Source of the DNA: a virus
Virus record (IMG/VR): IMGVR_UViG_3300035212_002004
Coordinates: 40,100 to 104,099 of that record
DNA length: 64,000 nucleotides
Strand: one strand, 5' to 3'
The translations under genes were made by a program, and so were the position numbers. Shown here piece after piece: positions 29,623 to 38,837 of the stretch. Under the pieces are notes generated by a model. It searched no databases. It saw only the letters and a program-made list of their open reading frames with translations, and had not been told where the DNA came from. Within the stretch, counting starts at the first letter, position 1. Every line of letters begins with the position of its first letter.

Positions 29623-30588
29623 TTAAGAGTAAACATATTTGTCAAAAGCATACCCATCAATTACTTTTTCTCCATTTATAGTTTTTGTACTAAAAGCAGC
29701 TATAGCAGGATTTTGTTTTGCTACTTTTATAGCGTAAGCATCTGATTGTTCACTACCATATACCCAACTTTTTGATTTATTTTTAGAAATAGGATAAAAA
29801 GTAGCTCCATATAAATCCCCAGCAGAAGCAGGTTTACTGCTATTAAATCCTAAAGATTTAAAATACTTTTCAACATAATCCAATTGAGCAAGTCCTGAGT
29901 TTTGAATAGTAGAAAGGTTATAAGTAGTTCCTTTAATAGTTTTAGTAGTTCCTCCTCCTTTATCAGGGCAGAATTGAATTAATCCTACACATCCTATACC
30001 ATTTTTAATAGTAGGTCTAATTCCAGATTCTTTATACATTACAGTTACTAAATCCATTTCAGATACACCAATGGCTGCTGCTACTTGTTGGGTTTTTATT
30101 TTAAATCCAGGATAAGTTACTTCAGCTTTATCATAAGCATCTTGTTTATTTTTACTAGCTTTTGGATTACCTAAATCCTTATATTTAGTCATTGAATTTT
30201 GAGTGTCTTGAGCATCTTTGATTGCTTTTTTCTCAGCCTCAGTTAAAGGTTCAAATCTAATATTAAGAGTTTGTCCTGTTATTTTAGTTGTCCATTTATT
30301 ATTGTTAAAATTTTGATCTATAGTATGTAAAATGAAAGCTATTTTGCTTAATCCTACATCAGGTCCATCTTGAATTTTATAAGAATCTGGTAAAGAATTT
30401 TCAGGTATTGTAAATGCAGAGTGAGGTATTATCCCACTTAATCCATCCATTTCTAGATTAAAATCTAAAGGTAATATAACGTCACCTGTAAAAGCGTTAT
30501 CATCTCCTGATTTGAGAGGATCTGAGAATACTTCTCGGTATGTATTTAAACATGAATCGGATTTATCTGAGTTATATATTAAAGCCAT
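29623..30588 (-). CDS. Baseplate protein with lytic transglycosylase-like domain
   Basis: 321 residues. The first ~130 form a beta-rich adaptor (VILPLDFNLEMDGLSGIIPHSAF, conserved in baseplate proteins of this group). The second half is a lysozyme/SLT-like domain: VSEMDLVTVMYKESGIRP with the catalytic Glu, then CVGLIQFCPDKGGG and DYVEKYFKSLG. It would locally open peptidoglycan during DNA injection, the job of T4 gp5. Two bases downstream of the large baseplate gene 30590-33097. Confidence 0.75.
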   Translation of the reverse strand: MALIYNSDKSDSCLNTYREVFSDPLKSGDDNAFTGDVILPLDFNLEMDGLSGIIPHSAFTIPENSLPDSYKIQDGPDVGLSKIAFILHTIDQNFNNNKWTTKITGQTLNIRFEPLTEAEKKAIKDAQDTQNSMTKYKDLGNPKASKNKQDAYDKAEVTYPGFKIKTQQVAAAIGVSEMDLVTVMYKESGIRPTIKNGIGCVGLIQFCPDKGGGTTKTIKGTTYNLSTIQNSGLAQLDYVEKYFKSLGFNSSKPASAGDLYGATFYPISKNKSKSWVYGSEQSDAYAIKVAKQNPAIAAFSTKTINGEKVIDGYAFDKYVYS

Positions 30589-30589
30589 A

Positions 30590-33097
30590 TTATTTTAAGT
30601 CTGCATTTTGTTTGTATTCATTTAATTCTCCTAATTTGTTCTGCCAAAGTTTTTCAATTGGGCTATCATCAAATAAAGAGCTAGGAGAATCATAATTAGC
30701 ATTTAATTGAAGAGTAATATAAGCATACATTGAAGATTTTGGAGTATTTATTTCTGCCATATCTTTTTGGTCGGATTGTTCTAAAGTTTTATAATTTTCA
30801 AAATCATTAGCTATAGGTGAACTTAATATAATAGCTTTAGCTTTATCTAATGCTGCTATTTCTTTACTAGCATCTTCTTTACTATTTTGAGCAATTATTT
30901 TTAATTCATTAATAGCGGCTTCTAAAGAACCTCGAAGTTTATCTTTAAAATTATCTTTATTCACTTTGGGTATTATAGGAGGAAGATTATCTCCAAAAAC
31001 ATTTTGTTGGATTTCTGTTTGTTGAATTTCAGTTTCTGCTAATGCTCCTGTACCTACTCCATCATATAATTTTTCTATAAAATCTCTTAATTCTATATAT
31101 CTTTGATTAGAACTATCATTGGTTTTAGCAGTAGCATTATTATTAGTAGCAGCATCAACTGTAATAGTATCTAATCTATTATATAATCCTTTATTTAAAT
31201 GAGAGAAAGATAAAGCATTTTCTGCCCCTTGTACCCCATAAGGTTGTGCTTGTGCTGCTATAACCACCATTGCCGCAGTATTTGGAGAAATCTTTGAAGT
31301 ATAATTAAAATTATAAGCTAAACTTTTTAAACCTAATACTGGTATTTGAGTATAAGTAGGTACAGTTTGTGTGAGGCTAGATACTCTTCTATCATCTAAT
31401 ATTCTTATACATCTTGAATCATCATCAGGTACAATTCTAAATTCATTGTAACCACCAGTGGCTTTAGAAATGCCCTCTAGAATATCTTTAACCAAATCAA
31501 CAAAATAAACATTTCCTTTTTGATCTGCTGTTCTCCATTTTTTTAGTATACTTGCTACCCAATCTATATTTACTAAAGTGTACATAAATTTACCTCCTAA
31601 ATCTGCGTCTCCTATTCCAGGAGAATTTTTATTATCTCCATAAAAAGGGAATGTAACTTGAATTGAAGAAAAAATATCTGATGTTATCCCAAATGGTAAT
31701 TTTTCTGAACCTATTAAACATACTGATGGGTCTAATGAGCAATGTCCTGGGAAAGTATAACATCTATTTGTTTCAGGATTTACATCTATATAAATGTAAG
31801 GTTTAGGAATATCTTTTTCATTATTTTTTTGAAGAAGCATTCCTGTATATTTTATTAATAAAAGTAAATGACCTAAAGTAATGTATACTTGCTCTAAACC
31901 TGTTGAGTTAATATCATTACCTTTAGATAATCCTTCTCCATTAATTTCATACCCCATAATTAATCTACTAAAAAAAGCACTTGGGGTACCAATATAACTT
32001 TCAATAGTAGGAACATTAGTATCAATATCTACAGTATGAGGAGTATTCATACCTGGTTTATTTAATAAACGGTAATGAAATCCTTTTCGTACTAATTCAG
32101 AGTTTGAAGCCCAATTACTTACACTTATATGACCTTTAAATATATAATCTAACCAACTTATATAAGTTTGTCCAAAATCTATTAAAGCACCTGTGACATT
32201 AGAACTATTAAGTACCTCATTTTGGTAAATTTTAAATAAAGCTGAGTTTAGTAATGATTGATTTTGATCTGCTACTACAGGGTAAATTGAAGATGTAATT
32301 TCAGAACTTGAGGAAATATTAGATCTGAATTCCCCTGATAGATTTATTTTTAATGATTCTAGTATATCTCCAGCTCCAACTAATTGAACTTGACATTTAA
32401 ATGAGCCATTATCTGCTAATGAATAAGTAAAGTTTTTTATTGTACCCCAAGTAGCATCATAGTTTCCACTATGTTTTATTCTATTAGCGGTAATTTCTTC
32501 CATTAATTTTTCCTTAGTATGGATGCCATAGAACCCTATAGGTAAAGGAGTATTCTCAATTTTTCCAGTGTCATTAGCAATATAAAAAGTATGACCCCAT
32601 TCTACTAAAAGACCAAATCCTAACTTCATATAAAGAGCTTCCATTATATTAAGTTGCTCCATATTGTAGCAAACAAAATCAATAGTAGTTTCTTTTAAAG
32701 TACCTAACTTACCACCAGTTTTAATTGATATTCCAGTTATACCAGGCATTGGTTTAAAACCAAAAGTATCAGTTTTTCCAATCCCATAAGCCCCATCATC
32801 ACCTAATCCTGAACGTAAATTAAAACTAGTAGGACCTCCTGTATGATCTACAAGACCTGCTTGTAATATATATTTTTTAGATAATGCATCTCCTTCTAAT
32901 CCTCCAAATCTTTTATTACCGTATAAAACATTAGCACCAGAACTTACTCTTATCCAAACATTTTTGTTTGTAAGCCATTGTAGTTCTTGTGAACTTCTAT
33001 TTTTATTATCAATAAGTTTTTTTCGTTTTTCAATTTGAGTTGCAACATAAGGTTGAAAAGGAGAACCAGCGATATTAGTATAATCTAAATCAGCCAT
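30590..33097 (-). CDS. Large baseplate protein, 835 aa
   Basis: No T4 equivalent assigned. Mixed beta/alpha protein; the N-terminal region has WIRVSSGANVLYGNKRFGG and GISIKTGGKLGTLKETTIDFVCYN, then LGFGLLVEWGHTFYI, typical of a baseplate hub/wedge protein conserved in T4-like phages of Bacteroidota. The C-terminal ~180 residues are helical. Position between gp53-like and transglycosylase genes supports a central baseplate role. It starts 5 bases after the gp53-like stop. Confidence 0.65.
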   Translation of the reverse strand: MADLDYTNIAGSPFQPYVATQIEKRKKLIDNKNRSSQELQWLTNKNVWIRVSSGANVLYGNKRFGGLEGDALSKKYILQAGLVDHTGGPTSFNLRSGLGDDGAYGIGKTDTFGFKPMPGITGISIKTGGKLGTLKETTIDFVCYNMEQLNIMEALYMKLGFGLLVEWGHTFYIANDTGKIENTPLPIGFYGIHTKEKLMEEITANRIKHSGNYDATWGTIKNFTYSLADNGSFKCQVQLVGAGDILESLKINLSGEFRSNISSSSEITSSIYPVVADQNQSLLNSALFKIYQNEVLNSSNVTGALIDFGQTYISWLDYIFKGHISVSNWASNSELVRKGFHYRLLNKPGMNTPHTVDIDTNVPTIESYIGTPSAFFSRLIMGYEINGEGLSKGNDINSTGLEQVYITLGHLLLLIKYTGMLLQKNNEKDIPKPYIYIDVNPETNRCYTFPGHCSLDPSVCLIGSEKLPFGITSDIFSSIQVTFPFYGDNKNSPGIGDADLGGKFMYTLVNIDWVASILKKWRTADQKGNVYFVDLVKDILEGISKATGGYNEFRIVPDDDSRCIRILDDRRVSSLTQTVPTYTQIPVLGLKSLAYNFNYTSKISPNTAAMVVIAAQAQPYGVQGAENALSFSHLNKGLYNRLDTITVDAATNNNATAKTNDSSNQRYIELRDFIEKLYDGVGTGALAETEIQQTEIQQNVFGDNLPPIIPKVNKDNFKDKLRGSLEAAINELKIIAQNSKEDASKEIAALDKAKAIILSSPIANDFENYKTLEQSDQKDMAEINTPKSSMYAYITLQLNANYDSPSSLFDDSPIEKLWQNKLGELNEYKQNADLK

Positions 33098-33102
33098 AAC
33101 TT

Positions 33103-33423
33103 TTATATATTATTTGATTGGTTATATTTCATTAAGATATCTGATAAATTCTTAGGTATTCTTAAGTAGAATCCTTGTGGTGGAAATATTGAATCTCCTG
33201 GTAGATTATTAACCATTGCTACAGTCCACCATAAAGTAGCATCTCCATAAAAATCATAAGCTATATTATCTAATCTATCTGTAGTTCCTGTTAAAATATA
33301 ATTATCATCTGCTTGGGCCTCAATATTAGGATAATACGTTGGTTTATACATGGTCTTATTCGAAGTCGAAGTAACACCCGTATCGGATTTCATTGTGGAT
33401 ATGGATTGGTATCTACTTGGCAT
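33103..33423 (-). CDS. 53: LysM-like baseplate wedge protein (gp53/gpX type)
   Basis: 106 residues. YILTGTTDRLDNIAYDFYGDATLWWTVAMVNN is the LysM-like motif shared by T4 gp53 and P2 gpX, followed by PPQGFYLRIPKN. The N-terminal 35 residues are an extended arm. A structural adaptor of the baseplate wedge. Promoter element 33439-33446 lies 16 bases upstream. Confidence 0.82.
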   Translation of the reverse strand: MPSRYQSISTMKSDTGVTSTSNKTMYKPTYYPNIEAQADDNYILTGTTDRLDNIAYDFYGDATLWWTVAMVNNLPGDSIFPPQGFYLRIPKNLSDILMKYNQSNNI

Positions 33424-33438
33424 AGTTTACATTTTTAT

Positions 33439-33446
33439 ATAAATAT
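33439..33446 (-). promoter_or_regulatory. AATATTTAT-type element before gp53-like gene
   Basis: Coding-strand ATATTTAT 16 bases upstream of 33423, below the terminator at 33459-33476. Confidence 0.5.
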
Positions 33447-33458
33447 GTAAGATAAAAA

Positions 33459-33476
33459 AGGCTCCTGATGGAGCCT
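33459..33476 (-). terminator. Terminator
   Basis: AGGCTCC/GGAGCCT with TTTTT on the coding strand, below 33514-33738. Confidence 0.8.
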
Positions 33477-33513
33477 AATTTTTTAATTATTTGGAGTAGT
33501 AATCCCTGAAGTA

Positions 33514-33738
33514 TTAATCTTCATAATGGAAATTAGGATCATATTCTCCCATTTCCTCTTTAAATTTTTTCATAGTTTCTTCTAAGGCTTTAATTACTAA
33601 ATTTAATTCTTTTTCATCATTAGAAAGATTAGCAGTAATAAAGTCATAAATAGAATCAGACCACTGTTGGGAGGCACCTACATTTTCCTTAAGGATACCT
33701 GCTAATTTTTGCATTCTTTTATACTCATTATTTATCAT
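33514..33738 (-). CDS. Small protein with MQKLAGI leader
   Basis: 74 residues. The N-terminus YKRMQKLAGILKENVG contains an L-x-E site after a short helix. The same MQKLAGI string ends the scaffold-like protein 56888-57988. The rest is a helical, acidic domain (NLVIKALEETMKKFKEEMGEY). I infer a capsid-targeted internal protein processed by the prohead protease, although it lies among baseplate genes. Own AATATTTAT element (33765-33772) and terminator. Confidence 0.6.
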   Translation of the reverse strand: MINNEYKRMQKLAGILKENVGASQQWSDSIYDFITANLSNDEKELNLVIKALEETMKKFKEEMGEYDPNFHYED

Positions 33739-33793
33739 AATTATTTATATTTTAAGTTATACTAATAAATATATAAAATTTTAGTTAAATTAC

Positions 33794-35854
33794 CTAGCTA
33801 TTTGGTGTATTGATATTAAAAACTTCAGGATCAAATCTTACATTTTTAGTATCCCAAAAAGGAATTTTAGAAGCAGGATTTTGAAGTCTGTTAATAAAGT
33901 TTTCTTGAATACCATGATCACTAATCAATATGTGTTTTTTCTGAATTGCAGCTTCAGTTACTCTAGATAGTGATGGTAATTCGTTAAGTATAGGAGTAAA
34001 TGTACAAGATACGTTAACTACTTGTGGTAACTCCATCATATCAGCATCTGAGTTGGAATTGATAAAATCAGGGCTTCCAGGAGTTGTAGTGTTGGTAAAG
34101 TCTAAGGTTTCAAAAGATCTTGCAGTTTCAGGTTCTGAGTATTTTATTTCCCAAGGATAATTATCATCTACACTTATATTCATAGATTTTAAAATACCTG
34201 GAGTTCTATAGAAATATTCTCCTATAGTTAATTTATGTAAATTACCTCTCATAAATCCTTGACCACTGTAGTCAGGGTATAAAGATGATGCTAAGTAATT
34301 TAATTTTTGCCATAAAGGTAACATTTCTTGTTTAGATTGAGCTACTACTTTAAATTGAAAGCTTACATCTCTAGTAAAACCTTGGTATGTAAAAAATTCT
34401 TCACCTCTACCCATATACCTTTGACCATTCCAAGTAGCCCCATGATTATCAGCAAAATTAGTTAAAAATGCTCTAAAATGTACCTTAGTAGTGACTATAT
34501 TAGAATCAGAAGTTTTTTCACCTTTACTATTAGTAGATGTTAAAGAGGTTCCTGTTGTCCCATCATTATTTATTACTTCAAAAGCAAATTTAATTAAATC
34601 TCTAGCTTCAGGTTTACCATTAAAAGGATCAGTAGCATCAGCATATAATGGTATCATATTTACCTGATCTTGACCACTATAATTAACTTGATTTACAAAT
34701 TTTCTTTGATCTTTAAGTCTACCTCCAGGGCTACCTATACCAACTCTTGTTACTATATTAATTAAAGGATTATTGTATTTACGTGCTTGAGAACGAGCAG
34801 GATCTAGAGGATCTAATGAATTAGATCTAAAATCTTGTATTTCTTTTTGAGTAGTTACAGGACCAGAATATTCTTTAGAAGCTATTAAAGCATTATATCC
34901 CATTAAATTACCAAACTGATTAACTGAGGGTATACCTTCAGGTATTTTATCAGGTCTTATAAAATCAGGTGAGGACTGTTGATAAAAAACATCAGCAATT
35001 TTATACCCTCCTATAGTAACAGAATTAAGTTCTCCTGTAAATAAATTAGGTATTTGGAAAGTTAAACCTTTAGAAAAAGTTTTAGATATTCCTAATAAAT
35101 TATTTACATCTAATGTACGTGTTAGTGAAGGTCTAATTTGACCTGCAGGAGCAGTTCCAGTGTTTATAGAAACTCCTTTAAAATCTGTTGCTTTAAATAT
35201 AGTTGTGTTACCATCTCCATATAATGAATCCGGTCCCATTGCATAATCAAATAAAGTGTTATCATTATTAGTAGTAATTCCTAAATTAGTAGCACTACCT
35301 AAAGAATTTACTATATCATCCAAATTAGAATTTACTTTTATATTAAATAAAGTAACTAATCTATTTTGGTCTTTAGTTTTATGAGAAACTATATACTCAT
35401 ACTTATTTTGAGCCCCATCAGGTCCCAATTCGTTAGTATTTGCTCCGGCTCTTGGAATATGAATGCCAGTACCTTGTTCAAATACTTGAGCTAATAAATT
35501 AGCATTTAAGTTGTAGGTTTGGGTATTTAATCTAGAGGCTTTGCCTCCAGTTTCAATGTTTGGATTTGATTTTTGTAATCCTACTTGCTTAGCAGTAAAT
35601 ATAGATCCCTTGGGAAAATCAGTTAGAAAACGCGATATTCTTACAGAGTCTTCAGTAGACGCTACAGTGGAATATAGTCCACCTCTTAATGGCCAATCTG
35701 CGCTATTTCTCGCTATGCCAGCAAGATATTCACCAGCAGGTGAATCCTCAGGTAATCCAGGTTGTATATAGGGAAGGCCACTAGAGCCTCCTCCTTGTAT
35801 ATCATTTCCGAACCTTAAGGATTTTAAACTGGTTTTAAGAGAGATTAACGCCAT
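33794..35854 (-). CDS. Large baseplate/tail protein, 686 aa
   Basis: Beta-rich structural protein conserved in this phage group (PAGEYLAGIARNSADWPLRGGLYST and RISRFLTDFPKGSIFTAKQVGLQ near the N-terminus). A C-terminal domain has NGQRYMGRGEEFFTYQGFTRDVSFQFKV and KLNYLASSLYPDYSGQGFMRG. No T4 name can be assigned. It lies between the tape-measure module and gp53-like protein, so a baseplate wedge or hub role is likely. Confidence 0.65.
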   Translation of the reverse strand: MALISLKTSLKSLRFGNDIQGGGSSGLPYIQPGLPEDSPAGEYLAGIARNSADWPLRGGLYSTVASTEDSVRISRFLTDFPKGSIFTAKQVGLQKSNPNIETGGKASRLNTQTYNLNANLLAQVFEQGTGIHIPRAGANTNELGPDGAQNKYEYIVSHKTKDQNRLVTLFNIKVNSNLDDIVNSLGSATNLGITTNNDNTLFDYAMGPDSLYGDGNTTIFKATDFKGVSINTGTAPAGQIRPSLTRTLDVNNLLGISKTFSKGLTFQIPNLFTGELNSVTIGGYKIADVFYQQSSPDFIRPDKIPEGIPSVNQFGNLMGYNALIASKEYSGPVTTQKEIQDFRSNSLDPLDPARSQARKYNNPLINIVTRVGIGSPGGRLKDQRKFVNQVNYSGQDQVNMIPLYADATDPFNGKPEARDLIKFAFEVINNDGTTGTSLTSTNSKGEKTSDSNIVTTKVHFRAFLTNFADNHGATWNGQRYMGRGEEFFTYQGFTRDVSFQFKVVAQSKQEMLPLWQKLNYLASSLYPDYSGQGFMRGNLHKLTIGEYFYRTPGILKSMNISVDDNYPWEIKYSEPETARSFETLDFTNTTTPGSPDFINSNSDADMMELPQVVNVSCTFTPILNELPSLSRVTEAAIQKKHILISDHGIQENFINRLQNPASKIPFWDTKNVRFDPEVFNINTPNS

Positions 35855-35859
35855 TGAAT

Positions 35860-36147
35860 TTATCCAGGTAAGTTATCTAAATACCCTTGTCCTGGATTGC
35901 TTCTGTAAGCAGCAGTATTAAGTCGGTCTTTTTCTTCTAAATTTGAAGGTAGATAAGTTACTGGGGGCGCTTGTAATCCATTTACTCCACCTACTATAAT
36001 TTTAGAACTCATATTAGGAGTGCCATTAGTGGAGAATAAATTATGACGTGTGAATCCTGGAGGATTAGTATTTGTAGTTGAAGGAACAGTGTCTCCACTA
36101 TATCCGTAATCACTTGCTCCAGCATTTAATAATTTTAATAATCCCAT
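35860..36147 (-). CDS. Small tail protein, 95 aa
   Basis: Gly/Asn/Pro-rich, largely extended protein (GFTRHNLFSTNGTPNMSSKIIVGG, YRSNPGQGYLDNLPG). Its frame ends 5 bases before the 686-residue gene. Probably a baseplate accessory or assembly factor; no family recognised. Confidence 0.55.
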   Translation of the reverse strand: MGLLKLLNAGASDYGYSGDTVPSTTNTNPPGFTRHNLFSTNGTPNMSSKIIVGGVNGLQAPPVTYLPSNLEEKDRLNTAAYRSNPGQGYLDNLPG

Positions 36148-36171
36148 TGTGTTTATATTTTATTGTTTATA

Positions 36172-36180
36172 ATAAATATT
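36172..36180 (-). promoter_or_regulatory. AATATTTAT element before 35860-36147
   Basis: Coding-strand AATATTTATTATAAAC, 25 bases upstream of the start. Confidence 0.55.
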
Positions 36181-36186
36181 GAAAAA

Positions 36187-38511
36187 TTATATTTTACGTG
36201 TAGCTATTCCCATTGGGGTTTGTAATCCTCTTGATACACTTACTCCATCTAAATTAGTTTGAACTTGTACTTTAGATACAGCTTGAGCTAAATGAGCTCC
36301 TAATTTCTCATAATCAATCATTGGAGATGATTGTTGGGCGGGTTGAGTTCTTATATTAGGAGATACAGCTAAACCATCTCCAGTAGCTGTAATAGCGGTA
36401 GCGCCAAATTTATCAGTTATAGTAAAAGGACCATTATTTGGAGAAGCTACACCATCTTGCACAGCTTGAGGTTCCATATAGGTTTTATAAGCTGCTATTC
36501 CTCCAGCTGCTGCTGCTAATATAACAGCTGCTCCAACTCCTAGTGTTAATGATGTCCCTAACATAAAAGCTGCTAAAGCTGCTGCTGCTAAGGTAGTTGC
36601 TATCTTTCCTAACACAGGACCTAAACTATTTAATCCATCAAAAATATAACCTACTCCTTTCATTACTGCTCCTATCACACTTAATATACCAGCAAATGCA
36701 TCTAATACAGGCATTAAAGGTTCAGCTAAAGTAACAAATATTTCTTTTAATTTTTCAATAGAAGTATTAAATCTATCTTGAATTGAAGCTGATTGCATTT
36801 GATTATCTAGTTCTTTTTGACCTAATTCTGCTATAGCTTGAGTACTAAAACCTTGTTCTTTTAATAAGGCTAATTTTTTTCTATTTTCTTCAGTATCACC
36901 TCCAGTTAATTTAGATAAAGCAGCTTGTTCTATTAACATTCCTCCTAATTGATCACGAGATAATCCCATAGCTTTAGCTACAGCCTCTTGTTGAATAACA
37001 TTCATCCCGGCAAATTTAACCTGATCTATGCCTTGTTTCCCTAATTCTTGTGCTAAACCTGATATGCTGTTTGTTAAAGCGTAGTATCTTGCTCGTTCTA
37101 GATTTAATTGTTTACCTGTTATTACTTCGGCCTCAAATTCAGCAGCAATTGAAGATTCAATATTAAGTAAAGAATCTTGAACACCTTGTATAGATTCTAG
37201 TTCTAAACCTATTTTTTTAGCAGCATAAGCGGCTTCAATTAATTTTTTAGGTTGAGCAGCAAAGGTTGCTAAAAGACCTTTAGAGGTTTTAGCTATACTT
37301 TCTATTAAAGTTTTTTCATTAATAGCAGTATTATTAACTAAATTTAAAGCTTTAGCTTGACCTAAAAATGAAGTTACAATATCTTTAGCAGGCTTATCAG
37401 TTGCTAAAGATAATTTAGAAATCATTGTAGCGGCTTCTACACTATAAAATGCTTGTTTTGTAAGTTCGGTTTGAGTTAATAATAATTCATTACTTAAATT
37501 AGCATTAGTACCTAAAGCTCCATTTATTTGATTAAAGGATTCATTTATACCTTTAGTAGTAATAAAAATATTACCACTAGCGTTAGCTATTGAGTTGAAT
37601 TGTTGGCTTAATCCTGCTGCGGTACTATATGAAACTCCTAACTGTTTAGCAGTATCTCCTATAGTTTTATCCAATTCAGTAAAGGATTTGAATGCTTCTA
37701 CTGCTAAAAATAATGGACCAAAAGATTTTAAAAGTGCTGGTCCTAGAGCTTTAGCTCCAGCTATAAAAGTATTTTGGCTTTTGGCTTCAAGACCCATAGA
37801 TTTTGCTCTAGCTGCTGCGGCCGCCCCTGTTAATCCTCCTAATTCCTTTTCTAAACCTAATTGTTTAATTTTTTCTTTAGTAAGCCCTTTTCCATTAAGA
37901 TCTAAAATATCTTGGAATTCTTTTTTATTAATAGCATTTTGAGTTCCAACTTCTCTAGCGGCTTCTGCTGCTTTATTAAAAGGTTCTGAAAATCTACTTA
38001 ATCCTGGTATTGCTTTACTTATATCAGATAAGGCTCCAAACATTTTTACCCCAAAATTATTAGCTATATTCTGACTGGTCTGTTCTAATTTTCCTGTTTC
38101 TATTAATAATTCTTGGACATTTTTAATTTGGTCTCCTATAGATTGGTTTATTTCTCTATTTAATTCTTTATCATCAGTATAAATTTTATTTTTAAGAGAA
38201 GATAAAGTATAAAGAGATTTTTCTAGAGTTTGTCTTTGTTTAGCTAACTCAGCTATACTTTTTTGAGTCCCTAAATCTTTTTTATCAATAGCATAAGTTT
38301 GATCAGCAATTTTTACTATCTCTCTTCCTATAGAGCGAAGTTTATTTTTTTCAATAATTTGAAATTGAACTGATTTTGTTTGGTCTCTTAAAACATTAGC
38401 TAAATCTCTAGAATCATCTAAGATGCTCTCTCCAATTCCTTGTCGTTGTTGTAAAAGTCTAATTAAATCCTGTTCAAGAGATAAATTATCTTGATTAGTA
38501 TTGTCTGCCAT
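36187..38511 (-). CDS. Tail tape measure protein
   Basis: 774 residues. Long alpha-helical/coiled-coil N-terminal half (IRLLQQRQGIGESILDDSRDLANVL...), Ala/Gly-rich middle, and a hydrophobic region about 610-695 (ILSVIGAVMKGVGYIF, TTLAAAALAAFMLGTSL, AAVILAAAAGGIAAY) able to insert into membranes, the usual tape-measure pattern. It sets tail length; at roughly 0.15 nm per residue this predicts a tail near 115 nm. The position downstream of the gp26/gp51-like genes, where tail chaperones precede the tape measure, supports the call. Confidence 0.8.
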   Translation of the reverse strand: MADNTNQDNLSLEQDLIRLLQQRQGIGESILDDSRDLANVLRDQTKSVQFQIIEKNKLRSIGREIVKIADQTYAIDKKDLGTQKSIAELAKQRQTLEKSLYTLSSLKNKIYTDDKELNREINQSIGDQIKNVQELLIETGKLEQTSQNIANNFGVKMFGALSDISKAIPGLSRFSEPFNKAAEAAREVGTQNAINKKEFQDILDLNGKGLTKEKIKQLGLEKELGGLTGAAAAARAKSMGLEAKSQNTFIAGAKALGPALLKSFGPLFLAVEAFKSFTELDKTIGDTAKQLGVSYSTAAGLSQQFNSIANASGNIFITTKGINESFNQINGALGTNANLSNELLLTQTELTKQAFYSVEAATMISKLSLATDKPAKDIVTSFLGQAKALNLVNNTAINEKTLIESIAKTSKGLLATFAAQPKKLIEAAYAAKKIGLELESIQGVQDSLLNIESSIAAEFEAEVITGKQLNLERARYYALTNSISGLAQELGKQGIDQVKFAGMNVIQQEAVAKAMGLSRDQLGGMLIEQAALSKLTGGDTEENRKKLALLKEQGFSTQAIAELGQKELDNQMQSASIQDRFNTSIEKLKEIFVTLAEPLMPVLDAFAGILSVIGAVMKGVGYIFDGLNSLGPVLGKIATTLAAAALAAFMLGTSLTLGVGAAVILAAAAGGIAAYKTYMEPQAVQDGVASPNNGPFTITDKFGATAITATGDGLAVSPNIRTQPAQQSSPMIDYEKLGAHLAQAVSKVQVQTNLDGVSVSRGLQTPMGIATRKI

Positions 38512-38529
38512 AATAACTTAGTATATAAT

Positions 38530-38538
38530 ATAAATATT
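38530..38538 (-). promoter_or_regulatory. AATATTTAT element before the tape measure
   Basis: Coding-strand AATATTTAT, 19 bases upstream of 38511, immediately below a terminator. Confidence 0.55.
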
Positions 38539-38552
38539 GAATAGATAAAAAA

Positions 38553-38572
38553 TGCCCACTATTTAGTGGGCA
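38553..38572 (-). terminator. Terminator containing the upstream stop codon
   Basis: TGCCCACT/AGTGGGCA stem followed by TTTTTT. The TAG of the frame at 38559-38837 lies in its loop. Confidence 0.85.
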
Positions 38573-38837
38573 CTTTAGCATTATATGTGTTTGCTTGAGG
38601 TATATTAGGTCTAGCTACTTCAGTGACATTTTTATTAGTTAACTGATTATTTTGAGCATCTATTTGGGCTTGTTCCTTATCATAATGTTCTTTTAACTTA
38701 TTAAAAGTAAATGTTCGAAGCCAAATAGGCATTTCATAAACAGTATTCCAATCATATCCTCCTTTACCATGAAATATTATTTCATGTATTTGAGAAAATA
38801 AATTTATTCTATAGGTTGAGGTCAGGCCAAAAAAAGT
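38559..38837 (-). CDS. gp51-like tail assembly protein lacking an ATG; possible frameshift product
   Basis: A well-conserved-looking frame, INLFSQIHEIIFHGKGGY followed by DWNTVYEMPIWLRTFTFNKL, ends at a TAG inside the terminator. EIHEI(V/I)FHGKGGYD...MP.WLR.FTF is a motif I recognise from T4-like phages, next to gp26-like genes. There is no ATG in frame before residue ~30 of the conserved part; the frame is open from 38837 and overlaps the end of 38809-39555. Translation may begin at a non-AUG codon (for example ATA at 38807), or arise by +1 or -2 frameshifting in the T7 run near 38828-38834 of the upstream gene. Roughly 57 residues could start at an internal ATG. Confidence 0.65.
   Translation of the reverse strand, partial: TFFGLTSTYRINLFSQIHEIIFHGKGGYDWNTVYEMPIWLRTFTFNKLKEHYDKEQAQIDAQNNQLTNKNVTEVARPNIPQANTYNAKVPTK

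Noticed and set aside
37595-37942. 115-codon plus-strand frame inside the tape measure gene
   Set aside because: Antisense shadow with no start context or promoter; the tape-measure frame is intact and conserved in character.
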